DNA of 64,000 bases from Oehlia diaphana. Taxonomy: Eukaryota > Glomeromycota > Glomeromycetes > Glomerales > Glomeraceae. Location: the NCBI GenBank assembly GCA_003833135.1, contig QZLH01000454.1, positions 1 to 64,000 of the forward strand. The letters run 5' to 3'. Both the position numbers and the translations under genes were made by a program. A model generated the notes under the pieces. That model had not been told where the DNA came from and made no database searches. It worked only from the letters and a program-made list of their open reading frames with translations. Position 1 is the first letter of the stretch. The number at the start of each line of letters is the position of its first letter. Positions 37,097 to 48,659 of this stretch are shown one piece after another.

Positions 37097-40000
37097 CTTT
37101 CGAATAGATTTTAATTTTAATAAAGTTTAACAAGGGAGAAAAAAGAATCACATTGAACCAATTTGAATCATCTAACAAGTATTTATATTAAATGTACTGT
37201 ACGGTTGGAAAATGCATTCACGATCCACAAATACTAATGAATTTTTTTGCTATTGAAATTGACTAATAATATCTGGTCATACCATAATTCTGCTATTACT
37301 ACATATGTGAATATGATTTATCATACATATGATTGTTTTTTTAGTAGACAAAAGAACTAATTCGTACTACGAGGTAGGATGCGTATATGTGCATTTGTTT
37401 ATTGTTTTCTTTATCTTTCTTTAAAAAATAAATACTACAAGTATTAATAGAAGTTTCCTAATAGATTTTCTTGTTTATGCTTTAATTAATTAATTTTTGC
37501 ATTTCATTAGAATTTAAAATTTCCATTTGAAGGGCAGTAGTACATTAAAAGAATGACGATTGGAAAATTATTATAGTGATGAAAGATCATTACATTATTA
37601 TTGGTCACTTTTTTTTTAAAAAAGCTATAATTGGCTACAGTCTATTTACAATTTAAAATGTGTCATTGCGTCAACCTTGAAACACAAATGTGGTAAAGCG
37701 TATTAGTTAGTACATTATCTCATCGAATAGATGAAAATTTCTCCACTTACCCTTCCCGCGGCGCCAGAACAAGATTTAGAGACTATTGCACTTACATATA
37801 TAAGTCTATATAAAATTAAGGCAATACTATAATAAGTAAAAGCTCATTAAAGGTACAAAACTCATTTATTATTCTAACTGCGCTTTTAACAATTTTTTTT
37901 TTTTTATTACAAATCTACAATAACCTCCAATTCAATGTTCAATCCAAATCCAATTCAATTGAATTCCCCATTGTAAATCCTTTACCATATTTGCAATGAA
38001 ACAGGATGAAATTTCTTGTCACAATGAGACACATATTTTGACGGCAACGTAACTTTAGATTTCCGCAATTTGATAGTAAGCAAACTTTGAGTTTAGTGGA
38101 ACTTCATTTGACATTTTAGAATGGATGATCTTAATTAACAACTCATTCTCCCTCATTTCGAAGCAAATTTATATATAATACAGTTACAATACAGAGCTTG
38201 AAATAATATTCTTGAAGTTCAAATCTATTTTTCTCGATTGATAAAATATAAAAAACAGAATAAGATTAGATATATTAACTGAATTATAAAAATAAAAAAA
38301 AACTAAAAAGAAAATTAAATTTACTAGTTATTAAAATTAAAAAAAAACCATATATGCAAGAAAAAATTGAAAAAAAAGTAGATAAACCAAAAAAATTATT
38401 TATATTATTTTTGTAATCTATAGAACATGCAAGAATTTATTAGATTAAAAATAGTAAAAAATAAATTTCCTTCACAAATAAAAATCTAATTTCCTAAATT
38501 CTCACTCCATTTATTTCCAAAAGTTAAACTATTTACATAATTTATATAGTAACAAATAGTATTAAAATTTAAAATAAATTATTTTAACATCCAATAATCT
38601 GATTTTGATAATTGTTATACTATTCAATTTATTTTATTAAAAGGAATCAAATAATGACTAATATTTGAATTCATATAATTTCTTAATTTACACTGGGTGT
38701 TCATACATGTTTACGTGACTTTATTAAAGAGTTATGTAAAAAAAATTTAAAATAAATATAATTTTAAAAATGTGTGCTGTTCTACAAATTTACTTGAAGC
38801 ATCAAAGTTGATTTTGAATGTCGATTTTGATTTATTTAACAAATTCTTTTTTTTTTTGTTTTTTTGTTAAAATTTAATTCTACCCAACATTAAATGATCA
38901 GCGTAGAAACTTTACTTTTGAAAACCCGTGTTTGAACACCACCCGCGAAATTATCTAAAAAAATTATATTTAAAAAAAAAAAATTTTTATAATAATAAAA
39001 AATTTGTACAGTATATACTGTAAATATTATTTATTACATTTAGTTTACTTATAAAAATAAATTTTAATATACTAATTATATAATTCTAATCAGAATTACA
39101 GCCATTTTAGTGTAAAGTAACAGGTTACAACTAGTAAAGTTTAATAAAATATTGATATTTAAATTAAATAAATAATTTTTTTTTAAAAAAAAAAATAATT
39201 ACTGTTTTATAAATTAATATATAAATATATTTAAAATAATAGATTTCATTAGCTTTTATTTTTTTTTATTTTTACAAATCACTTAATATAATAAATAAAT
39301 AATCTATTACTACATAATATATAAATATAAAGAAAATCTATATATAATATTCATCAGTCACTTATCTTATTACTAATAACTAATTAAATGTAATTTATCA
39401 TCAGTAAAATATTGTTTATATGCATTACTTATTATTTAATATTAGTCATATAATCTGAAATAATTATTAGCTTTTATTTATTTAATATTAAACTAATTAT
39501 AATATATATTATTCAATAAAAAGTATTTATACTTAATATCTATTTAAAATATACTTAATTTTCTTATTTTATATTTAAAATATACTAAAAATTATATTTG
39601 CACTTAAATTATAATTAATATATAGTATTTAACTCATCAGAAATATTTGCTGATTAAGTTGGTTAAGTGAAATATTTTGGAGATTTCTATTTATGAATAC
39701 ATAGACTAATTACCATTAATAAATGTGATCTTTATGAAGGTAAATAAAAAAAAAATTAATATATACTTAAATTATATTTAATTTCTACCTATTAATATTG
39801 ACTAATGCTAGTATAATAAAATTACTTGCAATAGATTTAATAATACCCTATTTTTAAATATATTTTAATTAAAATACTTTTTATAGGGATTACTGTATAT
39901 AACAAAAAAATTGCTAAAATAATTTTTTTTTAATTCAAAAATTATATAATTTACTATATATTTATTAAAAAAAATAAGTTATAAATATAAATAATTATTT

Positions 40001-41812
40001 ATATTATAATACTAATAAGATATAATTTATAAAGAAAAAAAAATTTTAAATATCTTTTATTTATATTAGATAAAAATTACTTTATATATTATATCAGAAT
40101 TTCAGAAATTTTTAAAATAAATTATAAGTTATATTTTTAGCAAATTGGCTTATTTTTTAAAAATTAAAATTAAAATTATATAATTTTTTAGTATTTAGTA
40201 TAAATTATAATTGACTTTGATTATAATAAATTTATTTGTATTAAAATTTTAATATACTTTACAAAAACTTAAAATTTACAATAATATTATTTCAATATTA
40301 TATTAATATTATTTTAATATTATTTTAATATACTTTGAATGTTACTTAATATAATATTATAATAATATTAAAATAACATTAAAATAATACTGAATAATAT
40401 CAAAATAATATTGAAATGATATTAAATTTAACTTAAATATGTTATTTTGATATGTTATTTCTATATATTAATACATCTTAACATTACATTTGTTCCAACA
40501 TTAATATTCTGAATATATAAAATAGTTGTCAATTATATATACTTATAAAAAATGCAGTGTCAGATATCATTAATCTTATTGACCTTTTATTTATATACTA
40601 TATAAAAGAAAAAAATAAAGTTCCTCAATAAAAATGTTACCATCACATGACTCTGATGCTAATCATTTTTTAAATTGTAAAGTATTAATACTACTATTGA
40701 GACTGACAAAAAAATGAGTCAATTGATCACAAATCACAGATAAATGATGCAATTTTAAAGGTTATATATTTAAATAAGGCAAATTTTGTGATGAGTAATA
40801 ATAAATACATAGTATACAGTAACTTTATACAGAACTTATAGTCTGATTTAATAAATCATATACAAAGCTGATGCTTAGTTCTAGAATGAATGTTTAACTG
40901 ATTAGAACATGCTAAAAAACATACATATACATGAAGAACTTATTTTACACCAGAAGAAATTAAAAGTTTTTAAAAAATTTAATGGTCACAGACCTTGTAA
41001 TAACTGAAAATTAATCGACGGATAAATAATTAACCGATGGGTAAACATTTAACCGAAGGAATAATATTTAATTGGAATAGTTAAAAGAAATGATAGAATA
41101 TAGTTATACAATATTATTTATAGTTATTTATTTTTAGAATAATTTTATTTATAATTTAGTTTAGTTTAGTCACGAGATAGTCACATGATAATATAAAAAA
41201 GATAGAAAATAGTAGAAATAGTTTTCTTAAATTGTTATAAAAAGGAGTGGTTTTCGATAAGATTTCCACAGTTCAGTTAATTTTTTTTTTTAGTTTTTAA
41301 TTTTAATAAAGGTAATAAATAATTAAATTCATCAACAAATCTTAACACATTCTTTTTGCCGTTTTCTTATAAGTAAAACGTGCCACAATAATTTTATTAT
41401 TGGTTAATAAATAAAATGTGGAGAAACTATCGCAAATTGAAATTCTAGTAAGAAATTTTAATTTTTTTGTTATAATTTTTGTTCTAACCAAGCGATGTTA
41501 TTTTAAGAACTCTCACCACGTCAGTGGCAACATACAATAAATTTTTATCCTATGAGCGGCGGGTGTCACAACCTCATAATAGAATAATTAAAATTTTAAT
41601 TTCAAGAATTCTTCTTTATATAGTTATTGATATTAGTATTTTTCTTTTGACAATTGTAACCTACTACTATACTTAAAGTGAAAAAAAAATAAATAAATAT
41701 AATAATATCATTAACTGAAAGGAAAAATATAAAGAATCTAAAGGAGCCATTTTTAAATAAATGGCATAATAATTAAATTCCTATATCTAAAATCAATGAT
41801 TTAATCTGATAT
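37097..41812. other. AT-rich, repeat-derived intergenic DNA
   Basis: About 4.7 kb with no supported gene. The first 800 bp are the GT34 promoter side, with a short GC-rich patch (CCCGCGGCGCCAG near 37757). Further on are imperfect inverted repeats (for example 40290-40430, built from AATATTATTT and its complement) and a segment at 38690-38830 resembling the MITE-like element at 47117-47555. A TATAAAAAGGAG box at about 41240 looks like a promoter or LTR relic but has no coding partner. Confidence 0.5.
40285..40435. repeat. Imperfect inverted repeat
   Basis: ATTTCAATATTATATTAATA and TTTTAATATTATTTTAATAT on the left are mirrored by ATATTAAAATAACATTAAAA and CAAAATAATATTGAAATGAT on the right around a centre near 40345. 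It could fold into a long, weak hairpin. Confidence 0.5.
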
Positions 41813-42048
41813 ATGTTGATTTTCTTACATATATTTTATATTTCTACATTATTTATTACCATTTTTACATTAATTTATAATATAAAAGATGACACAACTT
41901 GTGAATATCATGAAGATGCTGATGCATTATTGATTAATTTTACAAAACCTTTACCTGGTGTTGTAAGATCTACTAATGAAATTAATAATGAAAGAAATAT
42001 TCTGATATCATATGGCAGTAATAATAAGATCTTTACAGAAACTTTAAG
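41813..42048 (+). CDS. Orphan secreted-protein fragment
   Basis: The ORF starts with a strongly hydrophobic leader (residues 1-24), fitting a signal peptide. A short hydrophilic region follows, with TTCEYHEDADALLINFTKPL and SYGSNNK. At about residue 75 it runs straight into the foldback repeat starting near 42034, and its last residues (FRYHFDIILI) are repeat-encoded. The native C-terminus is therefore lost or never existed. I do not recognise the family. It may be a truncated small secreted protein or a chance ORF. Confidence 0.35.
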
Positions 42049-42444
42049 TTTTCAAGTGATATCATTTCGATATCATTTCGATATTATTTTAATATAGATT
42101 TAATATTGATACGATATCGAAATAAAGTATTATCATTTCGATATCATTTCAATATTAAATCGACATCAAAATGATATCAAAATAATAATAGAAATGACAT
42201 CGAAATAACATCTTTAAGTTTAATTTAAAGATATCATTTCGATATCATTTTAATTATCATTTCGATATCATTTTGATGTCGATTTAATATTGAAATGATA
42301 TCGAAATGATAATACTTTATTTCGATATCGTATCAATATTAAATCTATATTAAAATAATATCGAAATGATATCAAAATGATACCGTTAAGATAAACTTAA
42401 CGATATCGATTCTATATTGATTAAAAATGTTAAGTTTCTGTAAA
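42034..42444. repeat. Foldback (palindromic) repeat element
   Basis: Two arms of about 110 bp are near-perfect reverse complements (about 42062-42180 and 42262-42385), built from GATATCATTTCGATATC-type motifs. The ends carry a short terminal inverted repeat, CTTTACAGAAACTT on the left and AAGTTTCTGTAAAG on the right. No coding capacity: a MITE or foldback element. No clear target-site duplication. Confidence 0.75.
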
Positions 42445-42464
42445 GTAATAGAGTTCATGTTCAA

Positions 42465-42893
42465 NNNNNNNNNNNNNNNNNNNNNNNNNNNNNNNNNNNN
42501 NNNNNNNNNNNNNNNNNNNNNNNNNNNNNNNNNNNNNNNNNNNNNNNNNNNNNNNNNNNNNNNNNNNNNNNNNNNNNNNNNNNNNNNNNNNNNNNNNNNN
42601 NNNNNNNNNNNNNNNNNNNNNNNNNNNNNNNNNNNNNNNNNNNNNNNNNNNNNNNNNNNNNNNNNNNNNNNNNNNNNNNNNNNNNNNNNNNNNNNNNNNN
42701 NNNNNNNNNNNNNNNNNNNNNNNNNNNNNNNNNNNNNNNNNNNNNNNNNNNNNNNNNNNNNNNNNNNNNNNNNNNNNNNNNNNNNNNNNNNNNNNNNNNN
42801 NNNNNNNNNNNNNNNNNNNNNNNNNNNNNNNNNNNNNNNNNNNNNNNNNNNNNNNNNNNNNNNNNNNNNNNNNNNNNNNNNNNNNNNNNNNNN
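42465..42893. other. Assembly gap (N)
   Basis: 429 N directly after one foldback element and directly before the right half of an identical copy. The gap was probably caused by the palindrome. Confidence 0.99.
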
Positions 42894-43075
42894 GATATCA
42901 TTTTGATGTCGATTTAATATTGAAATGATATCGAAATGATAATACTTTATTTCGATATCGTATCAATATTAAATCTATATTAAAATAATATCGAAATGAT
43001 ATCAAAATGATACCGTTAAGATAAACTTAACGATATCGATTCTATATTGATTAAAAATGTTAAGTTTCTGTAAAG
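42894..43075. repeat. Second (partial) copy of the foldback element
   Basis: Reads identically to about 42276-42444, from GATATCATTTTGATGTCG to TTAAGTTTCTGTAAAG. Its left half would lie in the gap. Flanking bases differ from those of the first copy, so it is either a real second insertion or a gap-edge assembly duplicate. Confidence 0.75.
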
Positions 43076-45059
43076 ATAGTATTAATTGAAATATTAAAAG
43101 TATCAGAATTATTACATTACTATTTATTTGATACTCAGTCAACATTAAATAGCAAACCACTATCTAATTTTTATTCTATTTACTATAAAAATTATTATAA
43201 ATTAATAGTATATTTCATTGATATCAATTTATTTAATATTCCATCTATTAGATATCAAAAAAAAAGAAAAGGACTTTGAATTAGAAATGAATGGTAAAAA
43301 AATTTTCTATTCTTATTTCACAATGTTAATAATAGAATAGCAAAAACATTAAAGAATAAAGTTTGCAAAAAATGTAAAGTTGCTTAGATTGAAAAGGCTA
43401 AAACTAAAATACAGTAAAAATGTTATCTAAAGAGGAAGAAAAAAGCTTGTATAGGATATAAAATTGATTAGATTAAAAATTTCAAAATGGCTAAAGTTAA
43501 AACATGCACAATAGCAATAAAATTATTATTCATATAAGAAATTTTTAATTTTTGATTAAAAGGTGTATATGCATATTATCATCATTTTTAAAATGATGTA
43601 TGCAGTTTATTTGTTATTATATATTCAAATACCAATATTCACCCAGTTTTCATCCATTTTTTGTCCATATTTTGTTCAGTTTTCATTTAGTTTTCAGTTT
43701 TTTTTTTTTTTATTCAAATTTAACTGCATACATCATTTTGAAAATAGCAATAATATTAATATTAATAAATTTTAAATAATACATATTTTATTTTTATATT
43801 GAAATTTTTTTATAAATATATCTAAATAATTTAAATAAAGTAGCCCTATTTATTTTTAGATAGTATTGTTCAAGTTAGGAAAAAAAAATAATCAATCAAA
43901 CTGCAGTTATAATTGAGTCAGTACAGCTCAACCTATAATAAACAATAAATATAGTTAGTCACTAGTATGCATCACATTAGTAATAATTAATTAGAAGTGA
44001 ATACTAATTTTGACTAATTGAGTTGACTGATCTATTATGCAGCAAGTACACTAAATGTTCAATACATTATTTAACAAATTTTTTAATTAATGTTATGCAT
44101 GTATTTTTATTTTTTTTTAATCAATAATATAAGAAACATCAATTCGATCTGATCTAGAAATGAACAGGGCCAGTATATTTATAGAAAGTTTTGAAGAAAG
44201 AATTTGAAATGTTCTGCTATTATTTTTTTTTGTATGAATCACAACTTTAGATATTACATATCCATTTAATATCAGGTAAGAATTATTTCTTATATAATAT
44301 TTTTCTACAAGTTAAACAAGTTAATAATAATTTTCTACCTTACAGACATCAGCATTTATATTTATTATATCAAAATTATTATACGAGCCATAAGTTCTGT
44401 GATATTTGCATTTGTATATAGACCTTCTAGTTTCATACAGATGACTCTTTTTTTAATCTGTTTATTATATTTTAAGTTTTGATATATTAATTTTTCTTAT
44501 ATTACACTATTATATAGGTTTATACTATTTAGAGATCCTACAAATATTAAAGCATAGTTAATCTTGATTGTAAAAATTATATTCTTATTTTCTGCATTAG
44601 GTCAAATAAATAAAATTATTCGTTTCTTATGACTGAACAAATCATGTAAATATTAAAAAAAAATAAAAAACTTTTTTTATTTAATTATGTGATTTTAGTT
44701 TTGACCAATTATAATTATAAAAAAAATATTTTTTTTTTCCATCCAGTGATCCAAACAAAAAATTTATTAAATTATCTTCTAAGAATTGACTAAATATTTT
44801 TAAAAAATAATTTTTTTTTCTGGGTAACCGGTCAAATTTAGCAAATTTTTTCATGAAAAATAAATAATTTTATTACAGAGGCAGAAATTAAGGTTTATAA
44901 TTTCATTATCTGTATCAGAAGACATTTTGCTTTTCTAAATATAAGAACTTATAGTAAGAATTTTTGCTTCTATACATAAATGTGATACCAACATGTAATA
45001 TAATTTATATTACATGATGGTATCCCACTTACTCTAGATTATATTATCACTATATAATC
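43076..45059. other. AT-rich DNA, no gene seen
   Basis: No convincing ORF. The 70-aa ORF at 43563-43775 is Phe/Ile-rich by composition only. Confidence 0.5.
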
Positions 45060-46200
45060 TGAATACTACTATTAGTATTATATGATCTAAATACCACCAT
45101 ATAATCTGAATACTACTAAAACTCTGCATGAGCTGGCTTAAGCTAAGCTATAGTCTGGCTTAACTCAACTCAAAAAAAAAATTCTGCCCTGAACCAGAAT
45201 AAGCTAAGCCATAAAAATTTTAGCTTAAACTAAAGTAAGTCGAGCTGAGCTATAAAAATCATGGCTCAAGCTAAATTAGATTTGAGCTTTATCTTCAGAT
45301 AAACATTTCACAACATTTTTTATTAAAGTATTAAAATAAATGTTGCAAAATATTTTTTCTAATATAATATTATAAAAATAATGTTTTTGCAACATTTTTT
45401 ATTAAAGAATTAAAAAAAATATTGTAAAACATTTTTTTTAATATAATATTATAAAAAAACATTTTCATATCATTTTTTTTTAAAAAATTAAAAAAATGAT
45501 GCAAAATATTTTTTTTAAAATAATATATAAAAAAATGTATTTGCAACATTTTTTTATTAAAAAATTAAAAAAATGTTGCAAAACATTTTTTTCTAAAATA
45601 ATATTATGAAAAAAAAGTTTTCACATTTTTTTATTAAAAAATGTTGCAAAACATTTTTTTCTAATATAATATTGTGAAAAAAATATTTTTGCAACATTTT
45701 TTTACTAAAGAATTTAAAAAAATGTTGCAAAACATTTTTTTCTAATATAATATTGTGAAAAAAACATTTTTGCAACATTTTTTTACTAAAGAATTTAAAA
45801 AAATGTTGCAAAACATTTTTTTCTAATATAATATAGTGAAAAAACATTTTTACAATATTTTATTATTAAAAAATTAAAAAAATGTTACAAAACATTTTTT
45901 TAATAGAATATTATACAAAAAATGTTTTTACAATATTTTTTGTATAATACAACATTTTTTTGTATAATAACTCAAGCCAGTTGGAACTTTTTAAGCTGAG
46001 CCTATTACTGACTTGAGCTTTTTGAGCTAAGCATATTACCAACTCAAGCACTTTTCAAGCTGGTTTGCAAGCTACTAGGCTAATTTAATTGTGGCTTAAC
46101 TCAGCTCAGATTGAAAAGCTTAAGCTAGCTCATAAGTCAACTTGGCATATGCGAAGTTTTAGATACCACCATATGATCTAAAATTTAAATATCACCATAT
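45060..46200. repeat. Composite repeat: AGCT-rich ends around an 81-bp satellite
   Basis: Outer segments (about 45120-45300 and 45965-46150) are dense in AGCTTAAGCT, GAGCTGAGCT and GGCTTAACTCA motifs, partly mirror-inverted. Between them (about 45310-45960) lies a tandem array whose best copies have an 81-bp period, with ATGTTGCAAAACATTTTTTT starting at 45641, 45722 and 45803. Each unit is itself palindromic: TTTTTGCAACATTTTT mirrors AAAAATGTTGCAAAA. ACCACCATATAATCT motifs recur on both sides. Confidence 0.7.
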
Positions 46201-46424
46201 AATCTAATAATATAATCTAATTATTTTTATATAATCTAAATAATATAATCTAATTACCACCATATAATCTATTTATTTTCACATATCAGGTATCTTTTTT
46301 ATACTCTAGCTATCCTTTTAAATCTTTTTTGCTATCTGTATTTTTTACTACTATATAATCTATTATTTAACCTAACTATCACAGATCGAAATGCTAAAAT
46401 CTGCAAAAAAATGATGTGAAAAGC

Positions 46425-46475
46425 AGTGGCTATTTTTGGCTATTTTTGGCTATTTTTGGCTATTTGCGAATTAAC
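46425..46475. repeat. Short tandem repeat GGCTATTTTT
   Basis: Four head-to-tail copies of a 10-bp unit, GGCTATTTTT, with the last copy truncated. Confidence 0.8.
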
Positions 46476-46806
46476 CTATACTATTTGCAAATAGTTTATA
46501 TAAATTTGCGAATAGTTTATGCAAATTGTGCCATTTTTTTTGCTTATTTTTGGTTATTTGACATGTATACTACTATATAATCTAAATATTATATATTTAT
46601 AACAAATACATAAAAGTTGAATATACTTACTGACATATTTTGCTATTATAAATCTTTAGTAATAGTGGTATGTATTTTATCTTTATTCTTATTAATATTT
46701 CGTATTAGTACACAAACATTTTATTAAGATGTTTGATAGTTGAACTTTCTAATTTATTATTTGTATATTCATTAATTGTAATATTTTTTGTTTCATTAGT
46801 TGTTTA

Positions 46807-47124
46807 CTTTACTAAAAATGCCCAATTTTTTGAAATACTTTTATAGACCTGCTTTCAAAACAATTATGCAATTATTTTGTAAAATTTTTAAAATATATCA
46901 AAATATTTTAAGGTATTTTTGAAATTAAAATATCAAAATAATATCAAAGTTAATTAAATTATAATAATAAAATAATAATAAATATATTAAAAAAATTATT
47001 GTGATATTATTTTGAGATATTTTTATAGACTTAGATACAATATAATTACAAATAATAATAAAAGTATTATAAAAATATTTTGATATATTAAAATTATTTT
47101 AAAAAATTGGCCATTTTTATTAGG
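46807..47124. repeat. MITE-like element with terminal inverted repeats
   Basis: The left end CTTTACTAAAAATGCCCAAT is matched in reverse by the right end ATTGGCCATTTTTATTAG, enclosing about 300 bp of AT-rich non-coding DNA. The same terminus occurs inverted at 49350-49374 (TTTGCCATTTTTAGTAAAG), so this is a repeated family. Confidence 0.5.
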
Positions 47125-47555
47125 GGATGTCTAAAGTGAAGACAAATCACGTGTCTTTGAAAAAAATTTATTTTCTAAATAATAATTTTTTTGCAATATA
47201 TACACAACCTTTTAAACATATATACTAAGTGTATTTTGACCTCTGCAAGTTTACTTAGAATGACAAATGAGTTTTGAAAACTGTTTTCGATTTATTTGAC
47301 TTTTCATTTTTGTCTTTCCATTTTTAAATGTGATTGGCAAAAAAGTTTTACTAATACATAAAGTGAACACCAGTATTCAAAATCTATTTTTTAACCTTAA
47401 GTAAACTTGTAGAGCAGGCTAAGGTACACTTATTTTATGATTTTTAAATATATGTTAAACTTGATTTATATAAAAAATTAGTTCACTCATATTATATCGA
47501 ATTACGTGATTTGCTTCTGCTTTAGATGACCCTTATTTTTAGTAAGGGCAATGAT
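47117..47555. repeat. Long inverted-repeat element (arms about 150 bp)
   Basis: The left arm (47117-47262) contains GACAAATCACGTG and GCAAGTTTACTTAGAATG. The right arm (47394-47555) contains their complements CACGTGATTTGC-like ATTACGTGATTTGC and CTTAAGTAAACTTGT. The spacer is about 130 bp. A diverged relative is at about 38690-38830. Non-coding, MITE-like. Confidence 0.55.
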
Positions 47556-48210
47556 ATATATTAGCTAATATTTTAGAGGGTGGGAAAGTAAAAGAAAATC
47601 TTAGGTTACACATAATATAAACTATGTAAAATGGTTGTAATTGGTCATAAAATCTTACTTAGGGGTGGGGAGTAAACATTAATATTAAAATTATACTAGT
47701 TAATATATATTACTGCTTTAATATCATTAGCTGTAATCTTTATTATTGCATGAGATTTGCTAAATTTAATTCTTAAGAAGTAAAATAGCATATTAGTCAT
47801 ATAAAAAAATATTATTTAATAATAAAATAAAAAAAAACCTAATAGTTTACATGGTTGTATGCATATTTTCATTATGATAATATTTTTTTTCTAATGTACT
47901 CTTTATATGCTTCTTAGAAATATTCTTCGTATATATTTTATAAGGATTGCTAATATTTGAAAAGTTTTCTTATTTAATTCATTCTCTTAATTAATATAAA
48001 TTTCTTTTTCCTTATCTTTGATTCAATATTATAAAAGTCTATTCAATTCATTTTCACAGCTATTTTTAAAAGCTAAATTTAAAAATTTTCTTTGCATATC
48101 CAAGTTCTTAATTATATTTTATTTGATTAGACAAATTTTTCTTGACAGTCTCTAAAAATACTTAAATATGACAAATTTTATTTAATATTATAATTTGTTT
48201 CAATTTGACA
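47556..48210. other. AT-rich DNA, no gene seen
   Basis: No ORF or clear element recognised. Confidence 0.5.
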
Positions 48211-48659
48211 TTAATATACAATTTTACTATTTCCTGATACATTATTGCAAATAATAATTGCAGTTTCTTTTTGAGATTCATATGTTATATCAATATGCCA
48301 TCGATTTGAAATAAAACTAATATGAAATATAGCTTTGTTTGAAGTAAGTATTACTAAAAAAAATGACAACAAATAATTCCTTTTGTTACAAATACATACA
48401 TATGCACAAATGATTAGCATTTTCATAACTAATCACAAAATATTCTTTATTTTATTTAATAGTTGAGACATGTTAAACATCATAAATATTTTCTTAATTA
48501 ATATATATATATAATTAAAGAAGCCAAATTTAATAATACAGATTTATAATTATTTTTAGCAAATTCAATATTACTGACCTTTTCTAGATCAGAATCATAT
48601 TCTTGATCAATGCTACCAGACTCATCTATCAGATCAGAATTATATTCTTGATCAACCAT
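48211..48659 (-). pseudogene. Possible transposon-derived gene remnant
   Basis: A putative first exon (48579-48659) encodes an acidic start, MVDQEYNSDLIDESGSIDQE, ending EYDSDLEK before a GTCAGT donor. Downstream on the same strand a TTTTTTTTAG acceptor precedes sequence coding FHISFISNRWHIDITYESQK and ending SGNSKIVY with a stop at 48211. The second part faintly resembles the region before the SWIM zinc finger of FAR1/MULE-type transposases, but no catalytic residues are visible. If real, the gene is reduced to two short exons. The call is weak. Confidence 0.25.

Noticed and set aside
37750..37775. GC-rich patch CCCGCGGCGCCAG in AT-rich DNA
   Set aside because: Too short to call a CpG island or gene; no partner element found.
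38930..38960. GGTGTTCAAACACGGGTT, T-arm-like on minus strand
   Set aside because: Upstream 60 bp are A/T runs without D or anticodon stems.
41220..41420. TATAAAAAGGAG box and following leader, LTR-like
   Set aside because: No matching second LTR, primer site or gag-pol coding sequence in the window.
43563..43775. 70-aa Phe/Ile-rich ORF
   Set aside because: Composition follows T-rich DNA. No signal peptide or conserved motif pattern.
45593..45847. 84-aa ORF with repeated FFHNIILEKNVLQHF
   Set aside because: Encoded entirely by the 81-bp satellite, whose period is a multiple of three.
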